The notes beneath the pieces were generated by a model. The model had not been told where the DNA came from. It made no database searches and saw only the letters and a list, made by a program, of their open reading frames with translations. From Micromonospora sp. C95 (GTDB taxonomy: Bacteria; Actinomycetota; Actinomycetes; Mycobacteriales; Micromonosporaceae), in NCBI RefSeq assembly GCF_018070465.1, contig NZ_JAGPXT010000009.1, forward strand, positions 62,001-126,000: a stretch of DNA of 64,000 nt, in the 5' to 3' direction. Every line of letters starts with the position of its first letter. The first letter of the stretch is position 1. Shown piece by piece: positions 42,080-49,559 of this stretch. Position numbers and translations under genes: made by a program.

Positions 42080-42526
42080 TCAGGACGGCTGGTCCTGCCT
42101 GACGGCGTCGTGCTGTTGAGCCGCGAGCGGACGGTCCGGTAGCAGCAGCAGAACGGCCAGCGCTAGGTTGCCGCCGAGCGCGATCACGTTGCCGACCTGG
42201 TCCGCTGGTGGGTAGACCTGCAAGTGCAGGGAGTGCCAGAGAAAGTGCACCGCAGTGAAGATCAGCCAGGCGCCGCCGGCCATCCGCAGCGCGGACGGCG
42301 TCGGTCGCCGCCAAGCCATCACGCTGAGCACGAGCAACGCCAGGTACAGGGCACCGACGTCGCGGGTCAAATGCTCGTTGTACGGCCCGAGCGCGGAGAC
42401 CCAGTTTCGCCCCGGCCAGGGAAAATCGGTGTAGAACGACTGGGGGTAGGCGGCCGCCCACACGCCGACGACCGCAGCCGTCACAGCGAGCAGCCCGACG
42501 ATCGCACGCTTGCTCTTGATGCTCAT
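42080..42526 (-). CDS. Four-helix membrane protein of unknown function
   Basis: A 148-residue protein with four predicted transmembrane helices (AIVGLLAVTAAVVGVWAAAY, VGALYLALLVLSVMAW, AGGAWLIFTAVHFLWHSLHL, VIALGGNLALAVLLLL). The short Trp/His-rich helix (VHFLWHSLHL) is notable. The layout matches DUF4345-like membrane proteins, but this is a weak assignment. It is 120 nt from the lipoprotein and separate from it. Confidence 0.75.
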   Translation of the reverse strand: MSIKSKRAIVGLLAVTAAVVGVWAAAYPQSFYTDFPWPGRNWVSALGPYNEHLTRDVGALYLALLVLSVMAWRRPTPSALRMAGGAWLIFTAVHFLWHSLHLQVYPPADQVGNVIALGGNLALAVLLLLPDRPLAAQQHDAVRQDQPS

Positions 42527-42600
42527 ACCTGCACGACGACTCGGACCGCCACTTCGTGACGAGCGCCGAGGTGCAACGAGTCACGCTCCGGCCGTGAGCG

Positions 42601-43248
42601 TCAAAGTCTGTCGCGGTAGTTACCGACGATCTTGGCGGAGCCGGTGAGCATCCCGGACGAGTCGTGCACGAGGCCGCGGGCGGTGGACAGCGCGGTGTCC
42701 ACAGCCCCGACGACCTCTGGTCGCCCGCCGGCCAGGACCGCATTGAGGGCGCTCTGGCTGGCCCACATGGTCCGGTGAATCTTGGCGAGCTGCCGCGACG
42801 CCCGGTCGAGTTGCCCCACCACGTTGTCAAGCCCGCCGATCACCTGCCCGGCGATGCTGGCTGAGCCTCCTCGCGGCCGTGGTGTGTTAAGGCTTCCGGC
42901 TACGCCATTGCTGCCTCTTCTTCGGAGTCGTCCTCGGTGAGGTGCACTCGCTGCTGTGGCAGCCTCTCTCTGGTCGCGCCGCTCACGAAGGTGGTCAAGG
43001 CCGGCCACCACGATCGCCTTGCCCTGCGAGCCGACCATGCCACCGATGATCGCTCCGCCGGTCGAGGCGACGGCAGGGGATACAGGCACCCCATACTTGG
43101 CGCCCGCGAGACCGACCAGCATGCCGACGCCGGCCCCGCCCCACTCGACCATCTTGCCGAGCGCTTCCTTGGCGCTCTCGTACTTCAACCGCCGCGCGAA
43201 CGGCCGCTCCTTTTTCTGCTCCCTGCGTCGCTTACGTCCGTATTTCAT
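42601..43248 (-). CDS. Glycine-zipper membrane protein in a three-gene cassette
   Basis: A 215-residue protein. After a very basic N-terminus (KYGRKRRREQKKERPFARRL) comes a Gly-rich hydrophobic segment (GGAGVGMLVGLAGAKYGVPV and ASTGGAIIGGMVGSQGKAIV) that resembles glycine-zipper membrane-insertion elements. The C-terminal half is helical (GGLDNVVGQLDRASRQLAKI). The start overlaps the upstream gene's stop by 4 nt (ATGA). It has no recognised family. It could be a membrane pore, effector or scaffold; this is inference. Confidence 0.7.
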   Translation of the reverse strand: MKYGRKRRREQKKERPFARRLKYESAKEALGKMVEWGGAGVGMLVGLAGAKYGVPVSPAVASTGGAIIGGMVGSQGKAIVVAGLDHLRERRDQREAATAASAPHRGRLRRRGSNGVAGSLNTPRPRGGSASIAGQVIGGLDNVVGQLDRASRQLAKIHRTMWASQSALNAVLAGGRPEVVGAVDTALSTARGLVHDSSGMLTGSAKIVGNYRDRL

Positions 43249-43883
43249 GTCGTGATGACAGGGTCCAGGAATGCGCAACCTGTGGTGACCATCAGCGGAA
43301 GGTTCAGGGCAGTGTCCCGAGCGACCTCGTGCGGGGTTAGGCCGAGCACGTCCTCACCCTCCTCCCGTTCCTCCGACTCGTCTGCGTAGTAGATGCATGC
43401 CTCCCAGACGTTCGGATGTAGGAAGGCATACGACCACTGCGAGTAGACCTGCACTGGCACGGCGACCTTGGGTTGGCCGGCGTGGCCGATGCGGTGGAGG
43501 TGGGGCTCCTCGGGGGTGGAGCCGAGCCCTTCTCCGAGGGGGAGGAGTTTGTGGCGGCGGAAGACTGGTTCGAGGTCGCCGTCGGTGTCGAACTCCACGA
43601 GCAGGCCACGGGCGATCAGGCTGTCGACCAGGCGGGTAGCCTGGGGCTCCGGATTTGGGGCGGTTTCCAGCAGCCGGATCAGCGACTCGCGGTTGACTTC
43701 GAGCTTGGCGTGGCGCTCCGCGTCAACGTACGCCGCCGCCCAGACCGCCGCCTCGGTCTCGGTCAACTCGATGAGGTCGTCGCCGAGGTGAATCTCGTAG
43801 CACTCGGGGATCGGGTCCGGTGGGCGGACATAGCGGTATCGAGGGCCCATGGACAGGCCAACGGGGATGATGACGCGTGGCAT
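43245..43883 (-). CDS. Winged-helix-like protein of a three-gene cassette
   Basis: A 212-residue protein of unknown family. Residues about 38-100 resemble a winged helix (LTETEAAVWAAAYVDAERHA, SLIRLLETAPNPEPQATRLV, DSLIARGLLVEFD). The remainder is acidic with Trp/Tyr-rich sequence (VYSQWSYAFLHPNVWEACIY). AGAGG 5 nt upstream supports the ATG. It is coupled to the glycine-zipper gene by a 4-nt overlap and lies 16 nt after the small helical gene. A DNA-binding role is speculative. Confidence 0.7.
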   Translation of the reverse strand: MPRVIIPVGLSMGPRYRYVRPPDPIPECYEIHLGDDLIELTETEAAVWAAAYVDAERHAKLEVNRESLIRLLETAPNPEPQATRLVDSLIARGLLVEFDTDGDLEPVFRRHKLLPLGEGLGSTPEEPHLHRIGHAGQPKVAVPVQVYSQWSYAFLHPNVWEACIYYADESEEREEGEDVLGLTPHEVARDTALNLPLMVTTGCAFLDPVITT

Positions 43884-43899
43884 GGGTACCTCTCGGGTG

Positions 43900-44160
43900 T
43901 CAGAAGCCGGCGGCGTATCGCTGGGTCGTCTCGACCGCGCCGTTCGCGAGCTGCGAAGCCTCGTTGAGCTTGGCCTTGACCTGTTCGATCTGGCTGATCG
44001 CCTGGCCGACCGCAGGGTGACTCGTCCCGGCGGTGACGGCCTGCAACAGCGCGAGGCTCTGCTCCAGCGAGTCGTGCACCGCGCGAAGCTGGACGACGCT
44101 CTGCTGCGTCTGCTGGCCGAACCGGTTGATGCCGGCCTTGATCTCCTCAATCGACGCCAC
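43900..44160 (-). CDS. Small all-helical protein, first gene of a three-gene cassette
   Basis: An 86-residue protein that reads as two amphipathic helices (SIEEIKAGINRFGQQTQQSV, LRAVHDSLEQSLALLQAVTA, QIEQVKAKLNEASQLANGAV). The size and character recall ESAT-6/WXG100-like or DUF6244-type small actinobacterial proteins, but no WXG motif is present. GGGAGGAG lies 8 nt upstream of the GTG. It heads the operon of the winged-helix-like and glycine-zipper genes. Confidence 0.65.
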   Translation of the reverse strand: MASIEEIKAGINRFGQQTQQSVVQLRAVHDSLEQSLALLQAVTAGTSHPAVGQAISQIEQVKAKLNEASQLANGAVETTQRYAAGF

Positions 44161-44329
44161 CGCGACGGCTCCTCCCCGTGAGCATCGAGCATGTTCGCAG
44201 CGACCGTACCGGATCATGCACGTTCCGTCAGCACTCGGTCGCTGATCGGTCATACGGACCTAGATACTTCCGTCTGCCATCAAGTTCTCGGGCTTTTGGA
44301 CCGGTGCCGGAGGTTCGGCCGTGATCCGG

Positions 44330-44542
44330 CTACTGGCCGGGTCGGGTGCCGGGCGTCTCCTGCTTCACACCGGAGACGAAGGCGGCCCATGCCGCCGGAT
44401 GGAACGCGAGGACCGGGCCAGAGGGATCCTTGCTGTCCCGTAGCCCGACGACGCCGATCAGGTTGTCGGCGACCTCCACGCACTCGCCGCCGTTGTTGCT
44501 GCGGGTGGACTTTCGCCAGGTGGCGCCGGTCAGGTCAAGCAC
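44330..44542 (-). CDS. DUF397-family protein
   Basis: A 70-residue DUF397 protein: LTGATWRKSTRSNNGGECVE, then VADNLIGVVGLRDSKDPSGP and HPAAWAAFVSGVK. DUF397 genes always follow an XRE/DUF5753 regulator in actinobacteria, as here (8-nt overlap). The family acts with its regulator in development or toxin-antitoxin-like circuits, mostly uncharacterised. Confidence 0.93.
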   Translation of the reverse strand: MLDLTGATWRKSTRSNNGGECVEVADNLIGVVGLRDSKDPSGPVLAFHPAAWAAFVSGVKQETPGTRPGQ

Positions 44543-45464
44543 GGGAGTACTCCTCTGCGATCTGGCGGATCAGGCTCTTTGACCGGGCCTCGTCGAGGGC
44601 GTGCCCCGTCATGTCGGCCCAGATCGTGTTGTAGGCGGCGGTCTCATGCGGCTTGTCGAGGTAGATCGCTCCGGTCGCTGATTCCAGGTAGGTCACTGGC
44701 GGCTCCACGTCCTTACCGGAGTTGTCCGTGGGGAAGTTGATGATCGAGAAAGCTCCGGACATAGCACCAGCGTGCAGCCCTGCCGAAAATGGCAGCACGC
44801 GAACGGTTACGTTGGGTAGTTCCATTGCCTTCAAGATCTGGTCAAGTTGTTCGATCATGACAGCGCCACCGCCGACCGGGCGACGTAGTACGGCTTCGTT
44901 CAGTATCACGCTCAGTTGCGGAGGTGCGAAACGGGTGAGAAGCGCCTGGCGGTCAATCCGTAGTTGGATGGCACGCTCTCGCTCCTCATCGGCTCGCGGG
45001 TCGATCGCGCCGCCAGGCATCTCGAACACCTGTGTGGCATAGGCGCGGGTCTGGAGGAGTCCCGGAACCAGTTCGGGCCGGTAGTGACGGATGCTCGTCG
45101 CTGCTTCTTCGAGTCCGATGTAGAGCTGGAACCAGCGGGGCAGGCCGGAGCCGATGTAGTCGTGCCACCAGTTCTTGTTCTCGCGGGTGGCGGCGGTCAT
45201 CGCCAGCAGCAGCTCGGCATCCTCGGTGGACGCACCGTAGAGGTTCAGCATCTCCTTGACGTCGGCGGCCCGAAAGCGGACGTTCTCCGCGCCGTTCTCG
45301 ATCCGGTGCAGGGTCGCGCGTGCCCGGTCCAGATCCTCGGCGGCCTGCTCCATGGTGAGCCCGGCCGCCCTGCGGAGGGCTTCCAGTTTCCGGCCGATCT
45401 GGCGTCGCAGCATCGTCGTTCCGCTTACTGCCTGTGACACTCGTGCCTCCGCTGTCGTGGCCAT
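44535..45464 (-). CDS. XRE-family regulator with DUF5753
   Basis: A 309-residue regulator. The helix-turn-helix is at about residues 25-80 (RRQIGRKLEALRRAAGLTME, QAAEDLDRARATLHRIENGA). The large C-terminal DUF5753 part is conserved (YRPELVPGLLQTRAYATQVF, NVTVRVLPFSAGLHAGAMSG, LESATGAIYLDKPHETAAYN). It pairs with the DUF397 gene. An AT-rich promoter (GATACAT on the minus strand near 45500) is unusually low in GC. Confidence 0.92.
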   Translation of the reverse strand: MATTAEARVSQAVSGTTMLRRQIGRKLEALRRAAGLTMEQAAEDLDRARATLHRIENGAENVRFRAADVKEMLNLYGASTEDAELLLAMTAATRENKNWWHDYIGSGLPRWFQLYIGLEEAATSIRHYRPELVPGLLQTRAYATQVFEMPGGAIDPRADEERERAIQLRIDRQALLTRFAPPQLSVILNEAVLRRPVGGGAVMIEQLDQILKAMELPNVTVRVLPFSAGLHAGAMSGAFSIINFPTDNSGKDVEPPVTYLESATGAIYLDKPHETAAYNTIWADMTGHALDEARSKSLIRQIAEEYSRA

Positions 45465-45767
45465 TGTCGACGTGCCTCTGTGTGATTAAACAGCCACGAT
45501 GTATCAAAAACAATAGACATTTCACAGGGAGTGTTCCTTGGCAAGACAAAGCCGATCAGAAGTCGTTCGTTAGACGTTGCATTTCAATCAAGCCGGTGCT
45601 TCACTCTCTCCACGGCCACTGTGGAACCGCTGCTCAGGGTCATGTCTGCCCTGTTGCCGTACTGCCGATGGGGGCTGCGGTGGCAGGTGCCGGCGGGTCC
45701 GTCGGCGCGCGGCGGGCCGATGGACCCGCCATCCACACCGCCAACGCGAACGAGAGCGAGGTCTGCC
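45465..45767. other. Divergent promoter region, partly AT-rich
   Basis: The gap between XRE and the DivIVA-like gene has a 60-nt AT-rich block (45483-45540; CACGATGTATCAAAAACAAT) suited to the XRE promoter. An in-frame ATG for the DivIVA-like gene lies at 45642, but the Shine-Dalgarno-supported ATG at 45768 is preferred. Confidence 0.5.
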
Positions 45768-46187
45768 ATGCGCATTTCACTCCGGCGGCGAGCCGGCCGG
45801 CACAGCAATCAGCGCGGCGAGCGGTACGACAGCGGCACCTGTTACCGGGCGGCGACCTACCGGCCGTTGCGCCCGTGGCAGGTGCGGGAACGGCGGTTCC
45901 GGTTGGGTCGGCGCGGCTACGACCCGGTGGAGGTGACCGAGTTCCTCGACCGGGTGGCCGGTGACCTGGAGGCGGCGTACCGGCAGGTGGCGGTGGCCGA
46001 CCGGGAGGCGGCCCAGGTGAGGGAGGCGTTGCGGCGGTGGCAGTCCGAGCAGGCCCAGGCGCGGCAGGCACGCCTCAACCAGCCAAGCCTCAACCAGCCA
46101 AGCCTCAACCAGCCAAGCCTCAACCAGGCAAGCGTGAACCAGGCTGAGCCTCACCAGCGGCCGGCGAATCAGGGACGGCATCGGTGA
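45768..46187 (+). CDS. Short DivIVA-domain protein with repetitive Asn/Gln tail
   Basis: A 139-residue protein. After a basic N-terminus come the DivIVA-like segment YRPLRPWQVRERRFRLGRRG, YDPVEVTEFLDRVAGDLEAA and a coiled coil (REAAQVREALRRWQSEQAQA). The C-terminus is a tandem repeat of SLNQP (five copies, degenerate) that looks disordered. DivIVA proteins bind curved membranes and organise poles and septa in actinobacteria; this one is short. GAGG 6 nt upstream supports the start. It is coupled (GTGA overlap) to the next gene. Confidence 0.8.
   Translation: MRISLRRRAGRHSNQRGERYDSGTCYRAATYRPLRPWQVRERRFRLGRRGYDPVEVTEFLDRVAGDLEAAYRQVAVADREAAQVREALRRWQSEQAQARQARLNQPSLNQPSLNQPSLNQASVNQAEPHQRPANQGRHR
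46073..46147 (+). repeat. 15-bp in-frame tandem repeat in the DivIVA-like gene
   Basis: Five units of CCTCAACCAGCCAAG, the first three identical and the last two degenerate. Each encodes LNQPS. Slippage at this locus could change the tail length between strains. Confidence 0.85.
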
Positions 46188-46441
46188 ACGGGCGGTGGGT
46201 GGTACACCTGCCGGTGACCGCGTCCGACCTGCTCGCGGCGCAGCGGCTGGCCCGGGTGGTGGCCCGGTGGGCGTCGGTGCTGCCGCAGGCCGACCCGGGG
46301 GAGACCACCGTGTCGGTCGAGGACGAGCAGGGCGTACGCCATCGGGTCTTCTGTGACCTGCGGCTGCCGGCCGGCGGGCGGTGCCTGCTGCGGGCCGACC
46401 ACGACGGTGCGTGCGCCCGGCGGCTGGGTGGCAGGCGATGA
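46184..46441 (+). CDS. 85-residue protein with a Cys-rich end
   Basis: A small protein that starts at a GTG overlapping the previous stop (GTGA). It begins NGRWVVHLPVTASDLLAAQR and has a cluster CDLRLPAGGRCLLRADHDGAC at the end, whose Cys/His spacing could bind a metal. It is coupled by ATGA to the large zinc-finger gene. No family is recognised. Confidence 0.7.
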   Translation: MNGRWVVHLPVTASDLLAAQRLARVVARWASVLPQADPGETTVSVEDEQGVRHRVFCDLRLPAGGRCLLRADHDGACARRLGGRR

Positions 46442-48459
46442 GCATGACCATCGACTGTGACGAGTGCTCGGGGCTGGGCTTCCAGGTGCGGCGGTGCCAG
46501 TGCGCCTCCGGCGGTGACCGGATTCTCGTCGAGGGGGACCGGTATCGCGACGAGACGTACTCCGGATGTCAGGTCTGCGGCGGTGACGGCAGCGTGGCGC
46601 AGCCGTGCCATCGGTGTGGGCAAGGTGGGCGGCGGCGGGCGCAGCTCGTGGTGACCGTGGTCAACCTGGACACCGGTGCGGCGGCGTCGCGGCGGCTGGT
46701 GCCGGGCGGGTCGCTGCCGCCGGTCGACGCCGAACGGGTGTGGCGGGCCGGTCCGGTGGTCGCCGAGTTGGCCGACACGGTCGGGGTGCGCGGGCTGCGT
46801 CCGCGTTGGGGTGGGCGAGATCCGGACGACCTGCTGGGCTGGTTCCCGAAGGCGTGGCGGCCCGACCTGCCGGAGCGGCAGCGGTGGGCGATGGAGGCGG
46901 CGGCCCTCGTCGGGCAGGACTTCGACCCGTGGCGGGTCTACGTGGGACGCGGTGGCGAGCTGCCGCCGCCGCCCGATCCGGGGCGCGAGTTGGCCCGGCT
47001 CTGTGGTCTGGCGGATCTGCTGCGCCTCGACCTGGTGGTGGACGCCCGTCGTCGGCACGACTGGCTGACCTGGCAGATCCGCTACGAGCTGCCCGGCTCG
47101 GCGGTGCCGGACGAGAATCGGGCCAGCGGTCCGGCCGACCTGGCCTCGGCGGTCGCCGGCACCACGGTCGTCGGCGCTCTGGACGGGCTGGACGAGCGGG
47201 GGCGGCACGCGCCCGCGTACACGGTGCGGCCGGTGCCGGCGGTCGGCGTACCTCAAGCGGTCGACCTTGACCGGCTCACCCGGAAGATGCTCGCGGACCT
47301 GGCCGGCGACGCGCCCGGGGCACAGGCGATCTGGCGCGACGGCGATTGGTGGCACACCCCGCTGCGCCCGGCCGGCAGCGTCGAGGAACTACACGAGCGG
47401 GACACCGGCCAGATCGTCCGGTATGTGCGGGAGGCCGTGCGGCGTGACCGGGAGCCGCCCGACCCGGCCTGGTGGGGCGAGCCGATCGGGCACCGGCCCT
47501 GCCCGGACTGTCGGCCCGGCACCCGGCTGCGCCGGTGCCACTGCCGCATCGGTACGTCCGGTGCCGACGCGAACTGCGGGCGCTGCTCCGGGGCCGGCTT
47601 CGCCCCGTCGGGTCTGGCCTGCTTCACCTGCCGCGACGGCGGTCGGATCCCGGCGGCGCTGACGGTGACCGTCGCCGACCTGCGGCGGGTGCGGCACGAG
47701 ACGTGGCGGCCGGTGCCGGGGGAGCCGGCTCCGGTGGTCGGCCATCAACCCAACGGCACGCCGGTGTGCCAGTTGGGCGCGCACTGGCGGCTGGCCCGGC
47801 ACGCCGGCACCTTTGGGGTACGTCCGGTCGACCTGACCCTGCTCGGCCAGGAGAGCACCGTCGACCAGGACCTGCTCGACGGTACGGTGACCGTCTTCGA
47901 CCCCGCCGTCGAGCCGGCCCGCCGGCATGTCGAGCGGATCGGCGCGGGGCTGCCCGGGGCGCGGCTGTTCGTGCTGGCCGCCGTGCCGGACGCGCCGCCG
48001 CTGACCGACCTGCTGCGGCTCGCCCACGCCCTCGACCTGGCCGCCGTGCTCACCTACTGCGATCACCGGCTCGACGTGGGCGATCCGACGAAGATCCAGG
48101 GTGAGCGGTGGGACGTGCGACTGCTGGCCCGGGACGCCGAGGTGGGGGCGGAGTTCCCGTTCTGTGCCAGCGTCGAACTGGCCGTGGCCCGCTGCGTGGC
48201 ACACCTCGACAGTCACCTGCTCGCCGCCGTGCCCCGGGAGCCGGATCGACCGGTGCCCGCGCCGCAGGCGACACCGTCACCTCCGGTGCCGGACCCGGCT
48301 CCGCTGCTGCGCCAGGTCGGCCGGCACTACGTCGGGCAGGCGGTGGTGGCGTCGTTCGACCGAGCGGGTTGTCGGCTCTGGCTGGCCGAGGGCGCTTGCG
48401 TCCAGCCGCTCGCCCGGGCCGCCACGCTCGGCGACGCGGTGTCCGCCCTGCGGTTGTGA
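46438..48459 (+). CDS. Large protein with two DnaJ-like Cys-rich zinc-finger clusters, no J domain
   Basis: A 673-residue cytoplasmic protein. Two clusters resemble the DnaJ Cys-rich CxxCxGxG module: the first at residues about 6-65 (CDECSGLGF, CQCASGG, CQVCGGDG, CHRCGQGG), the second at about 350-405 (CPDCRPG, CHCRIG, CGRCSGAGF, CFTCRDGG). There is no J domain or HPD motif. Between and after the clusters are unrecognised alpha/beta regions. Such modules bind zinc and unfolded protein in DnaJ. It is coupled to the DivIVA-like and 85-residue genes, which suggests a shared job. Confidence 0.8.
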   Translation: MSMTIDCDECSGLGFQVRRCQCASGGDRILVEGDRYRDETYSGCQVCGGDGSVAQPCHRCGQGGRRRAQLVVTVVNLDTGAAASRRLVPGGSLPPVDAERVWRAGPVVAELADTVGVRGLRPRWGGRDPDDLLGWFPKAWRPDLPERQRWAMEAAALVGQDFDPWRVYVGRGGELPPPPDPGRELARLCGLADLLRLDLVVDARRRHDWLTWQIRYELPGSAVPDENRASGPADLASAVAGTTVVGALDGLDERGRHAPAYTVRPVPAVGVPQAVDLDRLTRKMLADLAGDAPGAQAIWRDGDWWHTPLRPAGSVEELHERDTGQIVRYVREAVRRDREPPDPAWWGEPIGHRPCPDCRPGTRLRRCHCRIGTSGADANCGRCSGAGFAPSGLACFTCRDGGRIPAALTVTVADLRRVRHETWRPVPGEPAPVVGHQPNGTPVCQLGAHWRLARHAGTFGVRPVDLTLLGQESTVDQDLLDGTVTVFDPAVEPARRHVERIGAGLPGARLFVLAAVPDAPPLTDLLRLAHALDLAAVLTYCDHRLDVGDPTKIQGERWDVRLLARDAEVGAEFPFCASVELAVARCVAHLDSHLLAAVPREPDRPVPAPQATPSPPVPDPAPLLRQVGRHYVGQAVVASFDRAGCRLWLAEGACVQPLARAATLGDAVSALRL

Positions 48460-48498
48460 GTCAGCGGATGGTCCACCGGCGGTTTCCCGACCACGGGC

Positions 48499-49413
48499 TC
48501 AGGCGGTGGCGGGTGGGGCCGGCAGTTCGTCGATGACCACCACCGGCGTGCCCGGACGTAGTTTCTCCAGCAGCAGGCGCTGCCCGCTGGCGGTCAGCCG
48601 GATGCAGCCGTTCGTGGTCTGCTGGCCCAGCTCGCCGTCGTGGTACCAGGTGTGGATGCCGATGTGGGCACCGCGCAGCCCGGCCGGTACCGAGTCCAGA
48701 TCGTCGGGGATCGAGCCGAGGGCGTAGATGTCCACCCCGCCGTAGACCGACTCCGGCGGTGGGGTGCGGCCCAGCACGAAGGTCCGGCCGAGCGGGGTCT
48801 CCTGGCCGCGTTGACCGAGGCTGATCCGCCAGGATCGTTGCGCGGTGCCGTCGCGGTACCAGGTCAGTCGGAACGGGGTCCGTTCCACCACGATCTGGTC
48901 GCGCAGTGCCACCGTGCGGAAGCCGCCGGGTGGTAGCCAGGCCAGTTTGCGGTTGGCCGAGGGGAGCAGCACCGCCGTCCAGCCGGACTCCCGGCGGGCG
49001 ATCGGCACGGTCAGCTCCACCTCGCTGATCGTCGGCATCAGGAACGCCAGCGGCTGGCCACCGGGCGCGTCGTACGCCGCGATCCTGCGGGTCGGATGCA
49101 GGCCGCGGGTCAGCGGTGCGGCGTCCAGGGCGTCCGGGTCGTCGGGAAAACCGGCCGGAGCCGGGTCATAGTCGATCTCCGGCAGCCCGTTCGGTGCCGG
49201 TGCGGCGGGCAGCACCCGCTCGGCGTCGGCGGACGGCGGAACCTCCGCCGTCGGCAGCACCGTGTCACCGGTGGGCCCGGCGACCGGCACCGCCCCGGGC
49301 GTCGGCGTCAGCGCCCACCCCGTGTACGCGGCCCCACCCATCAGCACCGCCACGCCCACCCCGACGGCGACCCCCCGCCGCCCCCGCGACCCCAGAACCC
49401 CCAAAAACCCCAT
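48499..49413 (-). CDS. L,D-transpeptidase (YkuD family)
   Basis: A 304-residue membrane-anchored enzyme. An N-terminal helix (VAVGVGVAVLMGGAAYTGWA) anchors it outside the membrane. The YkuD domain in the C-terminal half has HIGIHTWYHDGE and the active-site Cys in QQTTNGCIRLTASG. Here Asn replaces the His usually before Gly-Cys, a variant also seen in some family members. These enzymes form 3-3 cross-links in peptidoglycan. It is transcribed opposite to the zinc-finger operon. Confidence 0.9.
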   Translation of the reverse strand: MGFLGVLGSRGRRGVAVGVGVAVLMGGAAYTGWALTPTPGAVPVAGPTGDTVLPTAEVPPSADAERVLPAAPAPNGLPEIDYDPAPAGFPDDPDALDAAPLTRGLHPTRRIAAYDAPGGQPLAFLMPTISEVELTVPIARRESGWTAVLLPSANRKLAWLPPGGFRTVALRDQIVVERTPFRLTWYRDGTAQRSWRISLGQRGQETPLGRTFVLGRTPPPESVYGGVDIYALGSIPDDLDSVPAGLRGAHIGIHTWYHDGELGQQTTNGCIRLTASGQRLLLEKLRPGTPVVVIDELPAPPATA

Positions 49414-49463
49414 GAACCCATCCTATCCCCCAAACCACCCAAACTCCCCCCGAACACCTGAGC

Positions 49464-49520
49464 GTGATCATGAGGTTATTGCCCTTTTTGATCTCTAATC
49501 CGGGCAATAACCTCATGATC
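49464..49520. terminator. Long palindrome of a conserved family, hairpin 1
   Basis: A perfect 20-bp inverted repeat, arms 49464-49483 and 49501-49520 (TGATCATGAGGTTATTGCCC), with a 17-nt loop. It lies 40 nt after the amylase stop codon. It shares the arm start ATCATGAGGTT with the palindromes at 55177-55237 and 63795-63855, so this is one of a repeated terminator-like element. Confidence 0.8.
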
Positions 49521-49559
49521 AACGGCGCGAGAGGCGAGGGCGCGAGAGGTGGGGGGTGG

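Noticed and set aside
46073..46147. Tandem 15-bp units considered as a CRISPR array or minisatellite
   Set aside because: Units are in frame, have no spacers, and encode a repetitive protein tail, so they are part of the DivIVA-like gene.
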